64,000 nt of DNA, taken from positions 32,701,929 to 32,765,928 of the forward strand of contig NC_081136.1 in NCBI RefSeq assembly GCF_958295425.1, given 5' to 3'. The notes under the pieces are model-generated. The model did not search any database. It worked only from the letters and a program-made list of their open reading frames with translations, and was not told the origin of the DNA. The stretch comes from Solea solea. Taxonomy: Eukaryota; Chordata; Actinopteri; Pleuronectiformes; Soleidae. Below are positions 22,401 to 37,400 of the stretch, one piece after another. Numbering within the stretch: the first letter of the stretch is position 1; each line of letters starts with the position of its first letter. The position numbers and the translations under genes are program-made.

Positions 22401-25400
22401 TCTTTAATTTCCTCAGTTTACCACTGTGAGAGATGGAGAAAGTGAAGTTGAAAAGGAAGAAGAAAAAAGTTAAAGCCTGTTATAAAAGTACATCATTTGC
22501 TCAGTTTGCTTGTGTCTGAAGAATAAAAATTGTTGTTTTTGTCTTATTATGTAGTCAACAGATATATAGCCTTCAAAGACTGTATAGATGTGCCTTCATT
22601 ATCAAGTTATTCGACTGGTACAACAACAAAGTGCAAGTAGCCAGTTATTTACTGTATGAAAACCAAGCCAATTACTGACAAAAACAATTAGACTTTGTCT
22701 AACTTGTTACATTTCTTCCTTAGGTTTGTACTTTCTTCTGTGAAAGTTCCCTAAAGAAACAACAAAAAATACACCAAATAATTTACTGTGAAGACAAAAA
22801 AAGCTCTATTTCACTCATAGGGAATTTTAAAGGCAGTCACTTGGAGTCAAGGTTGGTGGCATAGTTTGAAAATCAGACAAAATTGACACATTTTGTTGGG
22901 GGTCATTGTTTAAATTTGGTGGCTGTGTCAGCTGCCAATTACTGGCAGTAATTCAATAAAATGACAGAATGGCAGCAGCCGGTTTTTGTGCGACACTAGT
23001 GATGCTGTAAATGATGAAGTGGTTTTGCAGCCACTGGGAGAATAATTTAAGCTGTGCCTCCATGACCCAAGGGCCAGTTTCTTAGTTTTATGAAGCAGCT
23101 GTGTAACTTATTGGGTATAATGTGGCACACTACTGTTGATGCTGTTGTGTTGTGTTGCGTGAAAAAACATTCAGTGAAAGTGTGGTTTGCACTTTTACAA
23201 ATGTGTGTGTGTGTGTGTGTGGAGCAGTAATTATGGTGGTGGTGGGTAGGTGAGGTATGATTTATTACTGAGGGTCAGCCAGTGACAGATCCTGGCCTCC
23301 CTGTATTGGGTCGCTTCTAACAACAAGCCAGCCTCCATACACCCTAGTCACTTAGCAGGCACACTGTGTTTATACCTTCCAACTTAAAGGACCTGGATTG
23401 CTTCCACCTCTAGCTTAAGGCTTGATAAATGGCTTATTGGAAAGCAGCACCAATTCCACCCAGAGATGCAAGGATTTTTTTTTCTATAACGGTAGATTGC
23501 TTTTGTTAGGGATGGACAGGTTAGTGCATATGTTTCTGTTGGTGCATACCAAAGCTTTGTATGTGTAAGAAATGATTTCTCCCACATCATGGAGTTCCTT
23601 TACTCTCATGCAGTTGCAACATCATGATTTATAGACTCGAGACTGAAAGCATGATATGTAATGCCTTGATTTTATTTTGGTAATCTCTAAATCTGATATT
23701 CTCTTCACAGCTCCACTACCAGAGACTCCTCTCCAGTGCCTGTGTTGGATGTCAGCAGCCTGTCCACCCCACGCAAGCTTTTGGATTCATCACAGTTCAG
23801 CACGCCTGGATCAAGTGGTGGTATGAATTTCCCTTCCACAATAAAGATCCATTCAAGAATTAGTGATATTCACTGGTGACATTGCAGAATGCAACAAACA
23901 GAGGAGAACTATGCTTCAAAGAACTACAGTGTCCTTCAAAACAACTCCACTCCACCTTTTTACTCTCATACTGTCTCTGCCATTTCCTATTTCTTCTTAG
24001 TTTTTTTGCATTGGATTTATGTCAGAGGAGCCATTCTTCCTCTTACATGTTACACACTAGACTTTCTTTTAATAAAAACAAAGGCAATAATTGATAAAAA
24101 TGGGTTTTGGCTGATATCGTCGAACAGTAGTTGATATCCAGTAGTTTGCTCTCCACCAAATATAAAATGTAATACATTGGGTGAACAATATGGATAAACA
24201 TATTGGCAAAGAATTGTTTGTGGTCTTGATGGAAAACAAAATGTGTGGATTTCACTTAGCAGTTTTATTTTCACTGCGCTGATATTCTTAGTGATAATGA
24301 AGTCATTAGCATCACTCTGTCTTACATCCATTTGCATGTCATTATGGGTGTGTATAACCTTCGCTGTCTTGCACACACACAGTATTACACACACTTAACA
24401 GACTAAACACTCACATTGATGCCTCATTGCACAAAACTTTGCGCACAAGCATTCACCCACATTTCTTGCCTTGGAGTATATGTCATAACATCCTCAACTA
24501 TGATCGTAGTATAGTTTCCCCCTCACTAAAATTGTAATTATCTTGTCCCCCCTATCTGCACTATTAGTCACCCAGCATCTATGTCATCACAGCAGGGGAA
24601 AAACATTCATTATACTCAAACTGGTACCCAGGGCTTCTTCCAGGAGCTAATAATGCAGACTATAACTGTGGAAATGTATGAATTCTCTCAGTTCTCTCAG
24701 TCAGCCCTGCGTTCCTTCCAGGCTGAGCGCAGAGGAACACAAACAAGAAGATAATGAAAAAAGTTAATCCTGTAATAACTTGGTGTTCCTTTAGTATTTC
24801 TGAGTTTTTTTTATATTAAGCCCAGCACTTTCTTCACCACCCACTCTTGGCACTCTGAATTAGTGACTCACTATGTCGTGTTTAGCTTAGTTGATACCAG
24901 GCAATCTCACAGCATATACACTCAGCATCCACAGAGTTATTCAAGTGTTTCTGCTGCAATCATTGCCGTGCAGTGGTTAGCACTGGTTTTGGTTCTTGGT
25001 ATGAAACTCTGTGTTGTCAGTGTGTGCTTTCTGCAGGTACTCCTCCCACTTGTAGTTTGGGGATAGATGAATTGAACACTCTAAAATACCTGTTGGTGTG
25101 AAAGTGCACATGATTTGTCTTCTGTCTTTTGGTCCTGTGATGGACTGGTGAGATCAGGGTGTAACCTGCCTCTTACCCCATGTCAGCTGGATTGCCCCTC
25201 CCATGTCCCTCAAACAATAAGCGGTATTGATGATAGGTGGATGCTGCAGTCTTACTTGCAGTGTGATAGTGACTCACTAACAATGTTACAGTATGACTGG
25301 CTCCTGACAACAAAATGATTATCTGAGGGTATGATGTAGCCAGCATTTTTATGTCATCCAACGGTTGTTAAGTTGTTTTTTTTCTGCCTTTCCTCTGTCT

Positions 25401-28400
25401 CACTAATTTTTACATTTAGCTCTTTCGGCTGCACTTATGTACCTTTTATCTCCACCTCATTTGTACAATTTAGCACAGCAACAGTATACAACATGCACAG
25501 CTTGACCTCGAACACACAAATGTACGAACAAACACTAATACTTAATGAATATCCATTCAATTCGCCCACCCTCTGGTCCTAAAAGTAAAAGCTAAACCAC
25601 TTTTTTCCCCGCACTATGTGCAGAAAACCACTGCAATTAGCAACCACCAGGCGTTAAGTGCCAATACACTATCATGCTAACAACTGTGGTCACGACACAG
25701 CAGCCAGCTTCTATCACTTGTCTAGCTTGCCATTTTGTCTAATAGCATTAGAGCACCTCATTTATAGATAGTAATTGTCATAATTATTGCACAAACTATA
25801 GTTGGACTGGGGAAAAAGGGAAGTACACCCAAAGTCCATTAACTTGCCATAAACATTAACTCTATTAACGTACTTTGATGGGGAATTGGGAGACTCCAAC
25901 TAATGGAAATTAGGGCATCACTCCATGCTGCCACTCTCGATTTAGCGGCTAATGTGGCTAAGTCATATTGTGAGAGCTTGGGGTGGAGGCGGGGGTGGAG
26001 TAGGCAGGGTGACAACAGGATAGGTGCAAACATGTGCAGATGTGGTATGTTACAGTATGTCATATTACTGTTGCCAGAATAAAATACTGTAGATATTCTA
26101 TTGTTTCCATCTAGGCTACACAAAATGAAAATATTTCATGAACATTCACAGTTAACATGTGTATATTCTTCAGTGCGTGAGGATGTGCGAGAGCTGAACC
26201 AAGCTGACCTATCTGAGGTTGATCCAGAGGAGAACAGTGCTGAGTTCATGGGCATCCTCATCAAGGTACACACTGTACATGGACATAACTGTATAGTGCA
26301 CACTGTTAATAGTGACTTAACACCTGAATGATTTTACAGCCACTGTTGTGTTCTGTGCGGTTACATCAGTGTTTGTGTGATGATTTTGCATCAAGTAAAA
26401 TGTTTGTGATGCCCTTTTTTTTTTTTGCTACAGGCTCTGGCCAAGCTGAAGAAAATCCCAGAGACAATTAAAGCCATAATGGAGCGGCTGGAGCCTGAGC
26501 TAAAACAGATTGTTAAGAGGTCCACTACTCAGATAGCAGACCATGCCTATCAGAGAGGAGAGAACCTGGCCCAGGAGAGCCAACCAAGGTAAAGTTTGAA
26601 GATAGTGAGGTTGAAGAGGCACTATATTAAAGGTATCATTGGTTCCTGAGAGTGGAGAACCATCCCCTCAAGAGTGAGTTGCTCCAGATCGGGAAAATAA
26701 ATGGAGAAAACTGAATACTAAATGAATAGAAAATGAGGAGGGAAAGGGGGATGCTGCAGATAGATTACCTGAAGAGGAAACTGTACGCAATTCAGTTGAA
26801 AGATGAAAGCCATCTTTTAAAAATGATAGCATTTGCCTGACAGAAGATAATAAGAAGCACAAGCAATGTTTCTGAAAATGATCATTGTAAACAGCAGAAC
26901 ACAGCCACCATTGTTACCACTGATATAGGCTGTCATTTGTAATCCCTGTAGTATTGTATCTATGCAAAATAGTTGTTTTTTTAAAGCTAGCTTTCTCTGT
27001 TTGGTTAGGATCTTTGTGTTAACTCCAAAATGCTGTTTTAACACTTGTCAGTTTTTACATATATGTTTATTTATTTAATAATGCGGCTACTGCCACATTA
27101 GTAACACTCATCATCACAATGTCTTTTTTGCAATGGTTAAAAAAGATTTCATGCTATAGCAGCGTGAGTAGCACATTGATTCACAGTTTCCCCCTGACCC
27201 TTTTTTTCGTGTGGACATCAGACACATACAGTCAGACTCGTTCAGTATGTATTTGAATACAGGGTGTGGGAAGACAGATCAGATCTTATGTGGTCACAGT
27301 GGATGCATCAAGGAATCGGCTCATACTGTACTTTACAGCTGTTTATACCTAACTACTCATATGCATTGGATTAGTCAGCTTTCACCTTTGGTGCTACATG
27401 CTGTGGATGTTTTAGGTGTATTATGATTTGACAGAGAAGGTAGTGGAGAACATGTTTTGAATGTATTCCCAGGATGTTCATAGTCAGACAGTAAACCAGG
27501 TATGAAACACAATAAAGTTTAAGACTGGAAACTCACCTGCCCCAGACCATGAAAACAGATACTCTGCTGCTTTAAACCCTGACAAGTCATGGTTAAACAC
27601 ACCCATACATACATGCACAAACAATTTCACACCTGCCTTAGAGGACTGCTACATTTTAAAAGCGGTCACGTCGGCTCTTGCAGACATGCACATACAGTGA
27701 GCAGGCTTGGGAAGCACAGGTCTCAGTCCACTGATCCTGAACCTTTTAAGAGGAACGTCTTGTTTTCTGTCAGGGATGTTCTCTCTGGCCTCGTCTGCCT
27801 TTCCTTCTCCTGTTGCCTGCTGAATCTCATTTGACCCCAATGTACTAGGCCACCGTGTAGCTCATTCCCAGCTCCAATCCTTACAGATTGTTTTAAGTTT
27901 GCCTGTGTGTGCGTATATGTGCAAGTGCTTAACTCAGCATTTCAGTCAGCGCACACTGAATTGCATTTATATGAACACTTAGAAGTGTGTATGTGTTTGT
28001 ATTCGTATACATACACACCTAGTTCTGCCAATGTTCCCTTTAATTTAAAGCCAAGGCTTGTTGCTATGGAAACTCCAACCAACGTACCACTTGTAGGGAA
28101 CAATGGGCCTACATTATTGTACACTATATTTTATAGCAGGTAACACTTTAGCACTTTACAGCATATACAGTGGTCTGACTTGCTCTTGGAGGTTTATGTT
28201 CCCATTCACGTCGTCTGTGATCCACCACACTGAAAGTGCATTTTCATTTCCACTGCCTTTCACGTGATCATTCATAAAGATACTCGAGACAGGTTCCCAC
28301 TCCGCGCGACAAAATCATTAGCATGCACCGCTGATCTGTGTGTAGTTCATTTTAATTTAAATCAAATCAGACTTGTTGAACTCGCATTACATTTTTATTT

Positions 28401-31400
28401 TTCCATTTCAAAAACAGACCCCTTTTATGTTCTTGGTAAAAAAATAAAAAAGGAGACTCAGAAAGTAATCTGAAACTCTCAGAAAGAGAGCTGATTTAAA
28501 GTGAAGACATGCTTGAATGACCAAAGGACATTAAAAATGAAAGGCAAAGTATTTTAAATCCAATTTAAAAACAAGAAAACCTCACTGATCAAAAGAGTGA
28601 TTGCTTGTCACTTATGCCCTGTTTTTTTTTTACTGCCTGTTCAGTTGAGTGGTCCTTGGAAAAAGTCTGATGGCCAAATGTGTGACTGTATTTCCACTCT
28701 AAGTCCAGCAAGAAGACGTTGCACTTTAACTCTTAAAACTCTGTTTATGGTAATTTTATTCTCTGTGAGTGATAACCAAGTGGATGAAAATGGGGGCCCT
28801 TCTGTTATCTTCCCAAACTGAAACACTCTCAGACGTAATGCCAGTCTCTTAAACAGGGAATTGAACAGTGCACGTCTTTCTTTTTCTCTCCTCACTGTTC
28901 ATCAGCTATGTGTGTGTCCACTTTGACTCTGAGGGGGAATGAGAAGTGAGGTCTCAAAGAACAGACATTGTGGATGAGCATGGCCTCCACTGACAGATAA
29001 TGAGAACTATTTTGCTCTCTACTTGTATGTGTGTCTATCAGTAGAGCTTCAGTAGCTGACACCACACAACCAAGGTGACACCCTCTGGCAGGAAACCACG
29101 CTGTTCACATCTATAGGCGTAGATACTAGACAACACATTAATCAGGCGACATGCAAGACAACTTATCTCTGCCGGTTGTTTTCATCATAAAAGTGAAGAT
29201 GGTGGATAGATGTTGAGCCCCGGGAAGCCAAAACAGTCAGAGACAGGCTACTGGGAGAACATTTTACTGGATCCCCACAGATCCAGAGGGACAGCGCAGC
29301 TGAATTGCTTCTATGAGTAGTGCTCACAGCGAGCAGAAGAAGACGGAGAGATGAGAACCCACAAGCAACGGATTTCATGGGTAGCTCTTGGTAAATCAGA
29401 GGGTAGATTCAGACTAGATTCACAAAGAGCTAGTCTGCACAGCAGTTATTTACATTACACTGCCCATTGCCAATGCTAACGTTATGCTACATTACGGCAA
29501 CACAACACCTTCTAGTGGCAGCGCTATCTTTAGCTGGTAGAATAGAGAGTTGAATTTTTGTCACAAAGTCAGATTGCATCAATTTGATTCCCTCCAGGCT
29601 CTAGTAAACTTTCAGTGACTCTATGGAGTAAGACGAACGTTAATCAGGCTGTTAAAAAAAGCATGCCAGAGTCATTATAAGCATCAATATTTCAATATAT
29701 TGGTCCATCTCCGTGGATTTTAAGCACCTGTCGTGGTCAATTTTGCTGCCTCTTAGGTTGCCATGATAGCATGACGTCAAGAGTAGGTGTTCATAGTGTG
29801 TTAGGTGGGAGATGTGCTTGGTGAGAATTTAGAATTTCAAGAGGTTAGAGCTGTAAGATGTACACATGTCCATCTCTAAACAGTTGTAGCCTTGTATTGT
29901 GTATTCATTTCTGTAGGACAGTGTTTACTATGTGTCCTTCACATTTACTCATGAGAGAGGAAGAGCGAGCGAATCCCTTCACTCATTGGCATTTCTCACC
30001 TCCTCTCTTCGTCACTTGAACATCTTCTATTCACTGAGTTATAGCTCATAGTGATTTGTGTCTGCTTTACTCTCCATTAATAACATTTACTTGCTGCTAC
30101 TGCCAGTGCAGTGACAGACAGCCAACCAAAATGCCCTCTGGTGAAACATCCATCCATCTTGCCTCCACATTATCCTTATACCTTTCAGAGGAAACCTTGG
30201 CCACCTCCCAAAACCTGTAGCATCCATTCTTTCTTGAAATATTCAAATTGGCGGTGATTTGTTTTGGCTTTGCATTAATGAGGATTGGGTCCTTGTGCTT
30301 TTGAGTGTGAATAATAGAAGAGTGTTTGTTTTTGGGCACAGCTTTTCTTTCAGGCTATTATTACACATTTTTTAAGTCCTCATGTAACAGTCAAAACTGA
30401 TTTGGAGGATCTATTTGCAGAACTATGGTTTATGAGGTAAGATACAATGATACCGTCTTTGGACAGCATAAGTTTAAGAATTTTAGATTTATAATATTGA
30501 AGTTTGAGTTTGTGTTCAGTGATCACATCATGGTCCATTTTCCCAAAATGTAATTTATGGGCTGGCCATTGCACATTTTTGCTTTCTTCCAATGACAACA
30601 GAGACCACGTAAAAATGCTTAAAAGTCCAATGTAGGTCACAGTGACTGTATTCATATCAACTGTAATATCTCCACTAAAATAAAGTGGGCACTTAATGGC
30701 ATGGGTGCACTGGGTAGTCATTCAGACTCAGCTAATATAACCTGTGTTCCCTCTTTACTTTGAAAGCTTTGTCCTTGTGCAGAAAGCAGCTGCAGTAAAG
30801 TTTGTATGGAGCATTAGTGTAGATGAGGCAACTGTGAGTTTCCAATCCGCCACATAGCACTTAGTTCAAGTGGAAGGTCAACTTGGTTTTGGCTGTGCTC
30901 TCTTCTTCAGCCTGAGCCATTTCGAACTAATGAGAGTAGCTGCTCATTTGAGTTCAGCCCGGGCACCTCAGTACTTGTATTGTAGCCGACCCCGCTGTCT
31001 GTTTGTTATTACAGGTAAAATATTGGTGCGTGTCAGCTGAAATGTGAATGAAAAGAGGGAATTGCAGTACCAAACTTGAATTGCATTAATTTTGTTGTGC
31101 TGTATTTTGGATTTTTGCATTGTCTACCTTGATTTTATAGTTAAAAGCATTCCAAAAGGAAGCAATTGATTATTTACAAAATTGCATCTGTGCACATACA
31201 CTGTATATTCCTCTGGCATTGAAGAGGTAAAGGCCTAGCAGCACCTGTGAAGCAATACTAATGTGTTTTTGCAAAAAAGCTATTTTGGTTGTTCTGTACC
31301 ACCATTAGTTCTTCATTAGGTTATCAAAAATATATTAATTTCCCACCTACTTTAATTAATGAATATTACGAATGTGGAGTTGAGGCAATTCTGTAGGAGC

Positions 31401-34400
31401 ACAGCAAATGGACCTTAACTGTTAGAGTACTGTGTAGACTTTTATTCTCATTGTTGGTGATACAAAGAAATTGGTAATTAATGTGCTGGCTCCAGCAGCC
31501 CATGTATCACCCCATGCTAAGAGTAATTTTCCCTTCCTTCAAATATTCAGACAAAGGCTGAATTTCTCGGTGGCTCAAGGCCAGATGATTTAAATGTCAT
31601 GCTTGTTGTGTTTAACTCAGTGCTTTATTAGATACTGAAAGAAAAGACCACGTAGAAAAGGATTATGTAATAAAATGGTACATTCCAGAATCCACATTTT
31701 TTTTGTTCTTTGAGTAAGAAAATATCACATTTAATTTTATTTTTATTGAATATTTCCACGACTACATTATCTTAACTTTCTTTTCCCCCTCTCCACAATG
31801 TCCCCCCACCTTGCTCTTGCCGTCCCTTTCTGCCCTCTGTGGCTCCCTCTGCAGGTTGTTGCTGGAGCTGCTGGAGCTGTTGTTTGATAAGTTTAAGGCA
31901 GTGGCCCAGGCTCACAGTGTGGTGTTGGCCCATCTGCAGCAGATTGCGGTGCAGTGTCCGGGCGGGGCCCACGAGGAGGGCATCAAGCTCTATGAGCAGG
32001 CGGACGTCTCTGCAAAGATCCAGACAGTGCTGCAGGTCAGTCTGAACAAAAACTCCCCAGACAATGTACTGTATGTGATCAATAGAGTTTAACGTAGTAA
32101 GAAGCTTCATTTGTAACCATATGAAAGCTAAAAACAATTATTTAAACAACCCAGCACATGTAGAGATTAAATATGATTGTAGATTTATACAACACAAAGC
32201 AAGATTTTGCCATATCGTTGAGTCTGTGGTAAATAACTTTTTTAAGTTTTAAAGTAGACCATATTAAAGCACTGCACCTGATAACAAGATTCTTTTCATG
32301 GCGAACTCTGGGTTGTTTGTTTTGTCGTTTCTGACAGGCATACCCCCAGGCTTTTATTTTTCATTCACCGCACTGGAGGTTTGTTTATCCTGTATTCGTA
32401 CAGTGTCTTGAAAAATTGATTTAGTTCACCCACACTTACATTAAATTAGTCAGCAGAAGAACTGGCAGCAGTGTGATGGATGGCATTCAATCTGTCGGCG
32501 AGGAGTAGCAAGGGAAGGACGGGCAAAGCTTGATTGCTCGGATTAATTTTCGGTTCTTTAATTGGTGTGTATTTATTCTGGGTTCTTGCTCCCTGCTCCC
32601 ATCTGACTGGCAGTGGGGATGAGCAGCTGTTGAACTGACCTATGGTGAATCTCAGAGGGAAAATCTGTGGCAGTCGTTGCCATCAAAGCGATCGGTGTGT
32701 GCAAGTGTGTGTTCCTCTCCGTGTGTCTTCATAATGAAGAAAACAGCACTCCCCTCTGTGCTCTTTCACTGGGAGATGTGTAATTTAAATTTATGCCATT
32801 TTCTGAAGCATGCCTCGTGTGTATAAGAACACTTCAAGCTGACTGAAAGTCTGATTTTGTTTAAGAGGATGACAGGCCTCTCATTTTAGGCTTTTCTGGT
32901 GTATATCCAAGTAAGTCAGTTTCCTAGTACAGTATTTGATACCGTATCATTGCCATAGCAATCAATAGCAACATCAGCATTCAGTAGTCAAATTCTAAAA
33001 AATAAATAAGGTAACAGAATGTTGTTGCTTACATAAACTGAAATCCTGTCTATTTAAAGTTAATGCATTCCAGCTCATCTACTTATAACTTTTCAGCTGG
33101 CATGTTCAACTGCATCAATACTGGAAATGTTTAGTGTTGTGTGAATGTGCACAGGCATGTACTATAACTGTGCTGTTCCACCAATACATTTACAGAAGGC
33201 ATTAAGCCATTCCCCAGCATGCGACCACTGCCAGTACCCAGTTGCCAGGGACTCACTCCACTCTCCCCTGTCGCCGAGATGTGAGATAATGTAATCTCTT
33301 GATTAGAATACTCATTACATGAAATGAGGTTTTCTTATTCACTCACTCGTGTTATTATTTCCTGACGATTGTATCAATATAAAGCCCCCCCCTCGTCCAT
33401 CTCTCCCTCCCCTTTGCCATTTCTCTCACGTCTTGCTTGTTGGTTTGTTGTTCTCTCCCACCCTTCATTTCCATTTCCTCTGCCCCCTTTCCTTCAGCAT
33501 CACCCCCGCTGCCTCACACTTCTCCAATACCCTTTGCAAACCAATCTGACCTTTTGTAATTTCCTTCTTAATCTCATTATCTTATTTATTTTCTTCTCCC
33601 TCTCAGATACTCGCCTTCACCACTTTCCTTCAGCCCACTCTGTCTTAGAGAGTCACATATCAGCAGTGAGAGAAATTAAACTACTGCTCCCGCAGTGGCA
33701 CAGTTAAATATTATTGGATACTGTACTGGTTTTTATCTCATATCTTAGAACCCACAAAGGGGCAGGAACCTCGTAGGTATTGGTCAGAATGCATTTATAA
33801 ACCTCGTTAGTCCTTCATTGTGTTTGTCTCTCGTTTCCCTCAGTTCTTCAACAGCCAGTGTAAAATATTTTCTTATTGATTTTTTTCCCAACAGTTGTTC
33901 ACTATGGCCTGAAAAATATGCAATGCCGAAGGCATACTTCTAGAATTGATTTAGTTTAGACAGAGGCAAATAGTATTTTGTAACAACTGCAATGTGTCCA
34001 CGAACAAAGTCATTTTATTGTTAAAGAAACTGTTCAAACTTATTTTTGCCTTTTAACCACTTGCACTGTTTGTTTGTTTTTCCTCTTTACATTAAATGTT
34101 TTAATTTAGAAGCAGAAATCCGTCGTATCACTGTTAAAGAATGCCTCCACTTTTTGATTTTCCTGAGACGTGATATTTGACACAACTTGCATTTGTCTGT
34201 CCACGTTGCCAACTGTTCTTTTTATAAACAGTGACGCACAATAAAGACACGGAAATCCTGCCTTCATGAAAGGCACTTAAGATCTTTGATATGTACAGAA
34301 ACTTCTCCTTAGGTGTTATTTTTTCTTTTTTTTCTTCCACGCTTTGAGAGGTTAAGAAACCAGGTTGACCTTTTCACATGACATATCAGCAGACAGATGC

Positions 34401-37400
34401 AGGAGTCGACAGAAACACACAGTGTGCACCCGGTTACAAGGCCTTGGCTGACAAACGCTGTTCATCAATGTGTGACTGAGGCCCAATGGGCTTGAAGTTG
34501 CAGTCGGTAAACATGCTTTTAAAACTCAGGAATCATGTATTGGTTCTCATCCCACTTCAGAAATGCCTGAGATTCTCCCACTTGTTTTTTTCCAGTATTG
34601 ATTCAAAACATAAAAGACTGGATGTAATCAGTGATATTGATGTTGGAAGGAGTGTTTCGGTGTCACTCCGCAGTCTTTCCAGTGGCTTTTTGTGGAATGT
34701 GTGTGTCTCTATTCACACGTTATTGAATTTACTTTTCTAAGTGTGCACCACCACGTACCTTCAATACTCTGTGACTATATGTCCATAATCCATAAATGTA
34801 TAATATGCTTCTCCCTCTTCTTCAGAGTTTGCTCCATTGTATAATTAAATCAGCCTGTTGGCCTGCCGTGGTTTAATGTGATGTTTTCTGAGTTATTAGA
34901 AAATCCACAAGTTTTTTTTTCTTCAGTCATTATCAGGTAATTGGGTAACATATTTCATCAAAGATCACAGTTCATAAAGCTCTACATGCAATCTTCATTA
35001 ATACCACGGAGTGGAAGTGTTATTTCATGTATATTTGGCACAGAGTATCTCTGGCCACTGACATCCAACACCTTTTGACCTTGTCGGGTGTTCAGTTTGA
35101 GGCGTGTGAGTTTGTTAATTAGCTCGCCATTTGCGCATTCTGCGAGGATTTGTGACTGGGTGACTGCCCGCTATGCTCGTTGTCTGCCGCGTGTGTGTGT
35201 GTGACCAGAGTGCAAATCACACTTTTAATGAGTGGCTTCCTCTCTGCAGACAAAGAACTATGAGTCTGCATTCAAAAAAAATTGATGGATGTTCTCCAAG
35301 TGTCTGCCTTTTCAAAGTAGTGATTTCGAGATCATAGATATTTGACCACAGAACTCTGGTCTCTAAGTCAAAAATGGCTTCTATATTTTTGTTTGATATA
35401 TAGTATACAGTATAGTATATTTCTCAATCCATTTTTTGGAACCCATCCAGGAAATAAGGGAAACATGTAAGCAGTTTATTTTAAAATAAATAATTACATT
35501 TACAGTTCACAATATATAATATTCACAGTCTTCCCTCAGCACATCGTCAGAGTGAAAACTGGGCAAATTGAACTGCCAAAGAGTAGCCACAAGACAATGA
35601 TCTCTTTTAATTAGATATGAAGCACAGCCATCACTACGTTATTCTTGCCCAACATTTTAATCAATGTGTCAGATTTATTCTGCCCCCCGAAGCACTCAAG
35701 TCTCATCCCTCCCCCCTACCCCACATCTACTACATCAAACTCACCAGGGACTTAATCAAACGCTGATGCATGTTTTTGCAGTCATTTCACTGACTTGTTG
35801 ACTTCATGACTCTTTGTTGCAAAATGGGGACACAACATTTTTTTGGGGGGCTTCTTTGACGTGTTTGGTGAAGTTGTGTTTAACAGATTTAACGCTCCAT
35901 TGTGAACAGTATTTCCACATTATCTGGACACAATGTGCTGCTGTGGAGGCAGATGGAGTTAACGCTAAAAGATTATGCGTATCTGCAAGGTGCTTATCTT
36001 CACCAGATAGCTAAAATGAAAATAATTCAATCAATAAACATCACTCGACACAGTGTCAGAGATCAGTTACACTAGGACATTTTACTTAAAGGATGTTAAT
36101 ATTACCAATATAGTGTTTTTAACTTGTCTTTTGCTGTTTGCAAACAATACCCTCAGAAACACACTTCTTTTACTCCTCTTTCTATTTGAAACACAAAGTA
36201 ATCGTATAAATGTTGGGGACACAGCAAGGACACGGGGAAAAAAATGGATTTCAGTCAACACACAGACACACACAGCTCCCTTTCCTCTTTCAACAAGATA
36301 GCCTTCAAAAGATTGACTTGATGTGGCCCACTCCAGGTGGGAACCCTCACTGGTTAACAGTAGTTCAGTGCTGCGGGAGTAGTTGTGGCTGAAGCTCTGT
36401 CCAAACTTGTGAAGGTTATTGAAATTTCTGGAACATAATCAATACAGGGTGTCTACGGAATCCTTTCTTTGATGGCCAAGGACACTTTGGGCTTTAACTT
36501 CAAACTAGCAGAGAGGAATATCAGTCAATATGTGCTGCGACAAGACACCAGCCGGGGGATTTAGTGGGAAAACAGCCAATTTCAATAAGCCTTGTAAATG
36601 GAACAAAGTGCTTAGATTGTTCTCTTGGCTGCTTTTAAGATGACTTGATAAGAAGAAAAGGATGGGAACGGAGGGGGAAGAAGAATGAAGCGATGTTCAT
36701 TTCTTTAATTTTAGCCAATTGATGACTCCTAATTGACCCAGCGATAAGTGCTCACCTGCTCATCTCTGAGTGACACTCTGTTAATTGCTCTGATTTGTTG
36801 TTAATGGACAGAATGGAAGATAAGTGTACGCTTTGTCCAAGCTCAAGCAGTGACATCTGGGCGTTTTGTTAGGGGGGAAACAAACGGGAGGGAGTGCTGG
36901 TAATGAATTACATGGGCACGCTTCCGTCAAGTGTTCCTCCACGTTTTAATAGAACTTTGCACTCAGCCCAGTGGACTGGTTTAAGTTTGGGGGCGAGACC
37001 TGAGTCGCTCAACTGACAAACGAGGTTAGTTGGTTGAACACTTGTGGCGGAAATGATTGTCTTTTTCAGGAGAGCCCCTCGGAGAGATTGTTTTGCATGT
37101 ACACTCATGAATATTGATTTGCAGTGAATTCAGACACTTCCTTTATGCCTGTCCTGCCTCTCCAAACACTTTCTGAAACCTCTGATGACAGTAGTGATAG
37201 TCCAACAATCTAATTAGGGTGGATAAACTGTTTTGGCTTATAAACAACTATGATTGAATTGCCAAGACAATGCTTTGCTGTTTAAATATTGTATTTTCAA
37301 CCTGAACTCTTCAAACTCAGAATGAAAAGTGGGGGAAAAAAAGTAAAATCTCTTTCCTTCTGCTGCCAGCTTTAAAGACGATAATTGAGTATATTTAAGA

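Noticed and set aside
33590..33720. Acceptor-like ctccctctcag that could start an extra exoc4 exon
   Set aside because: No EXOC4-like peptide follows, and exons 8 and 9 already join in matching phase with contiguous homology.
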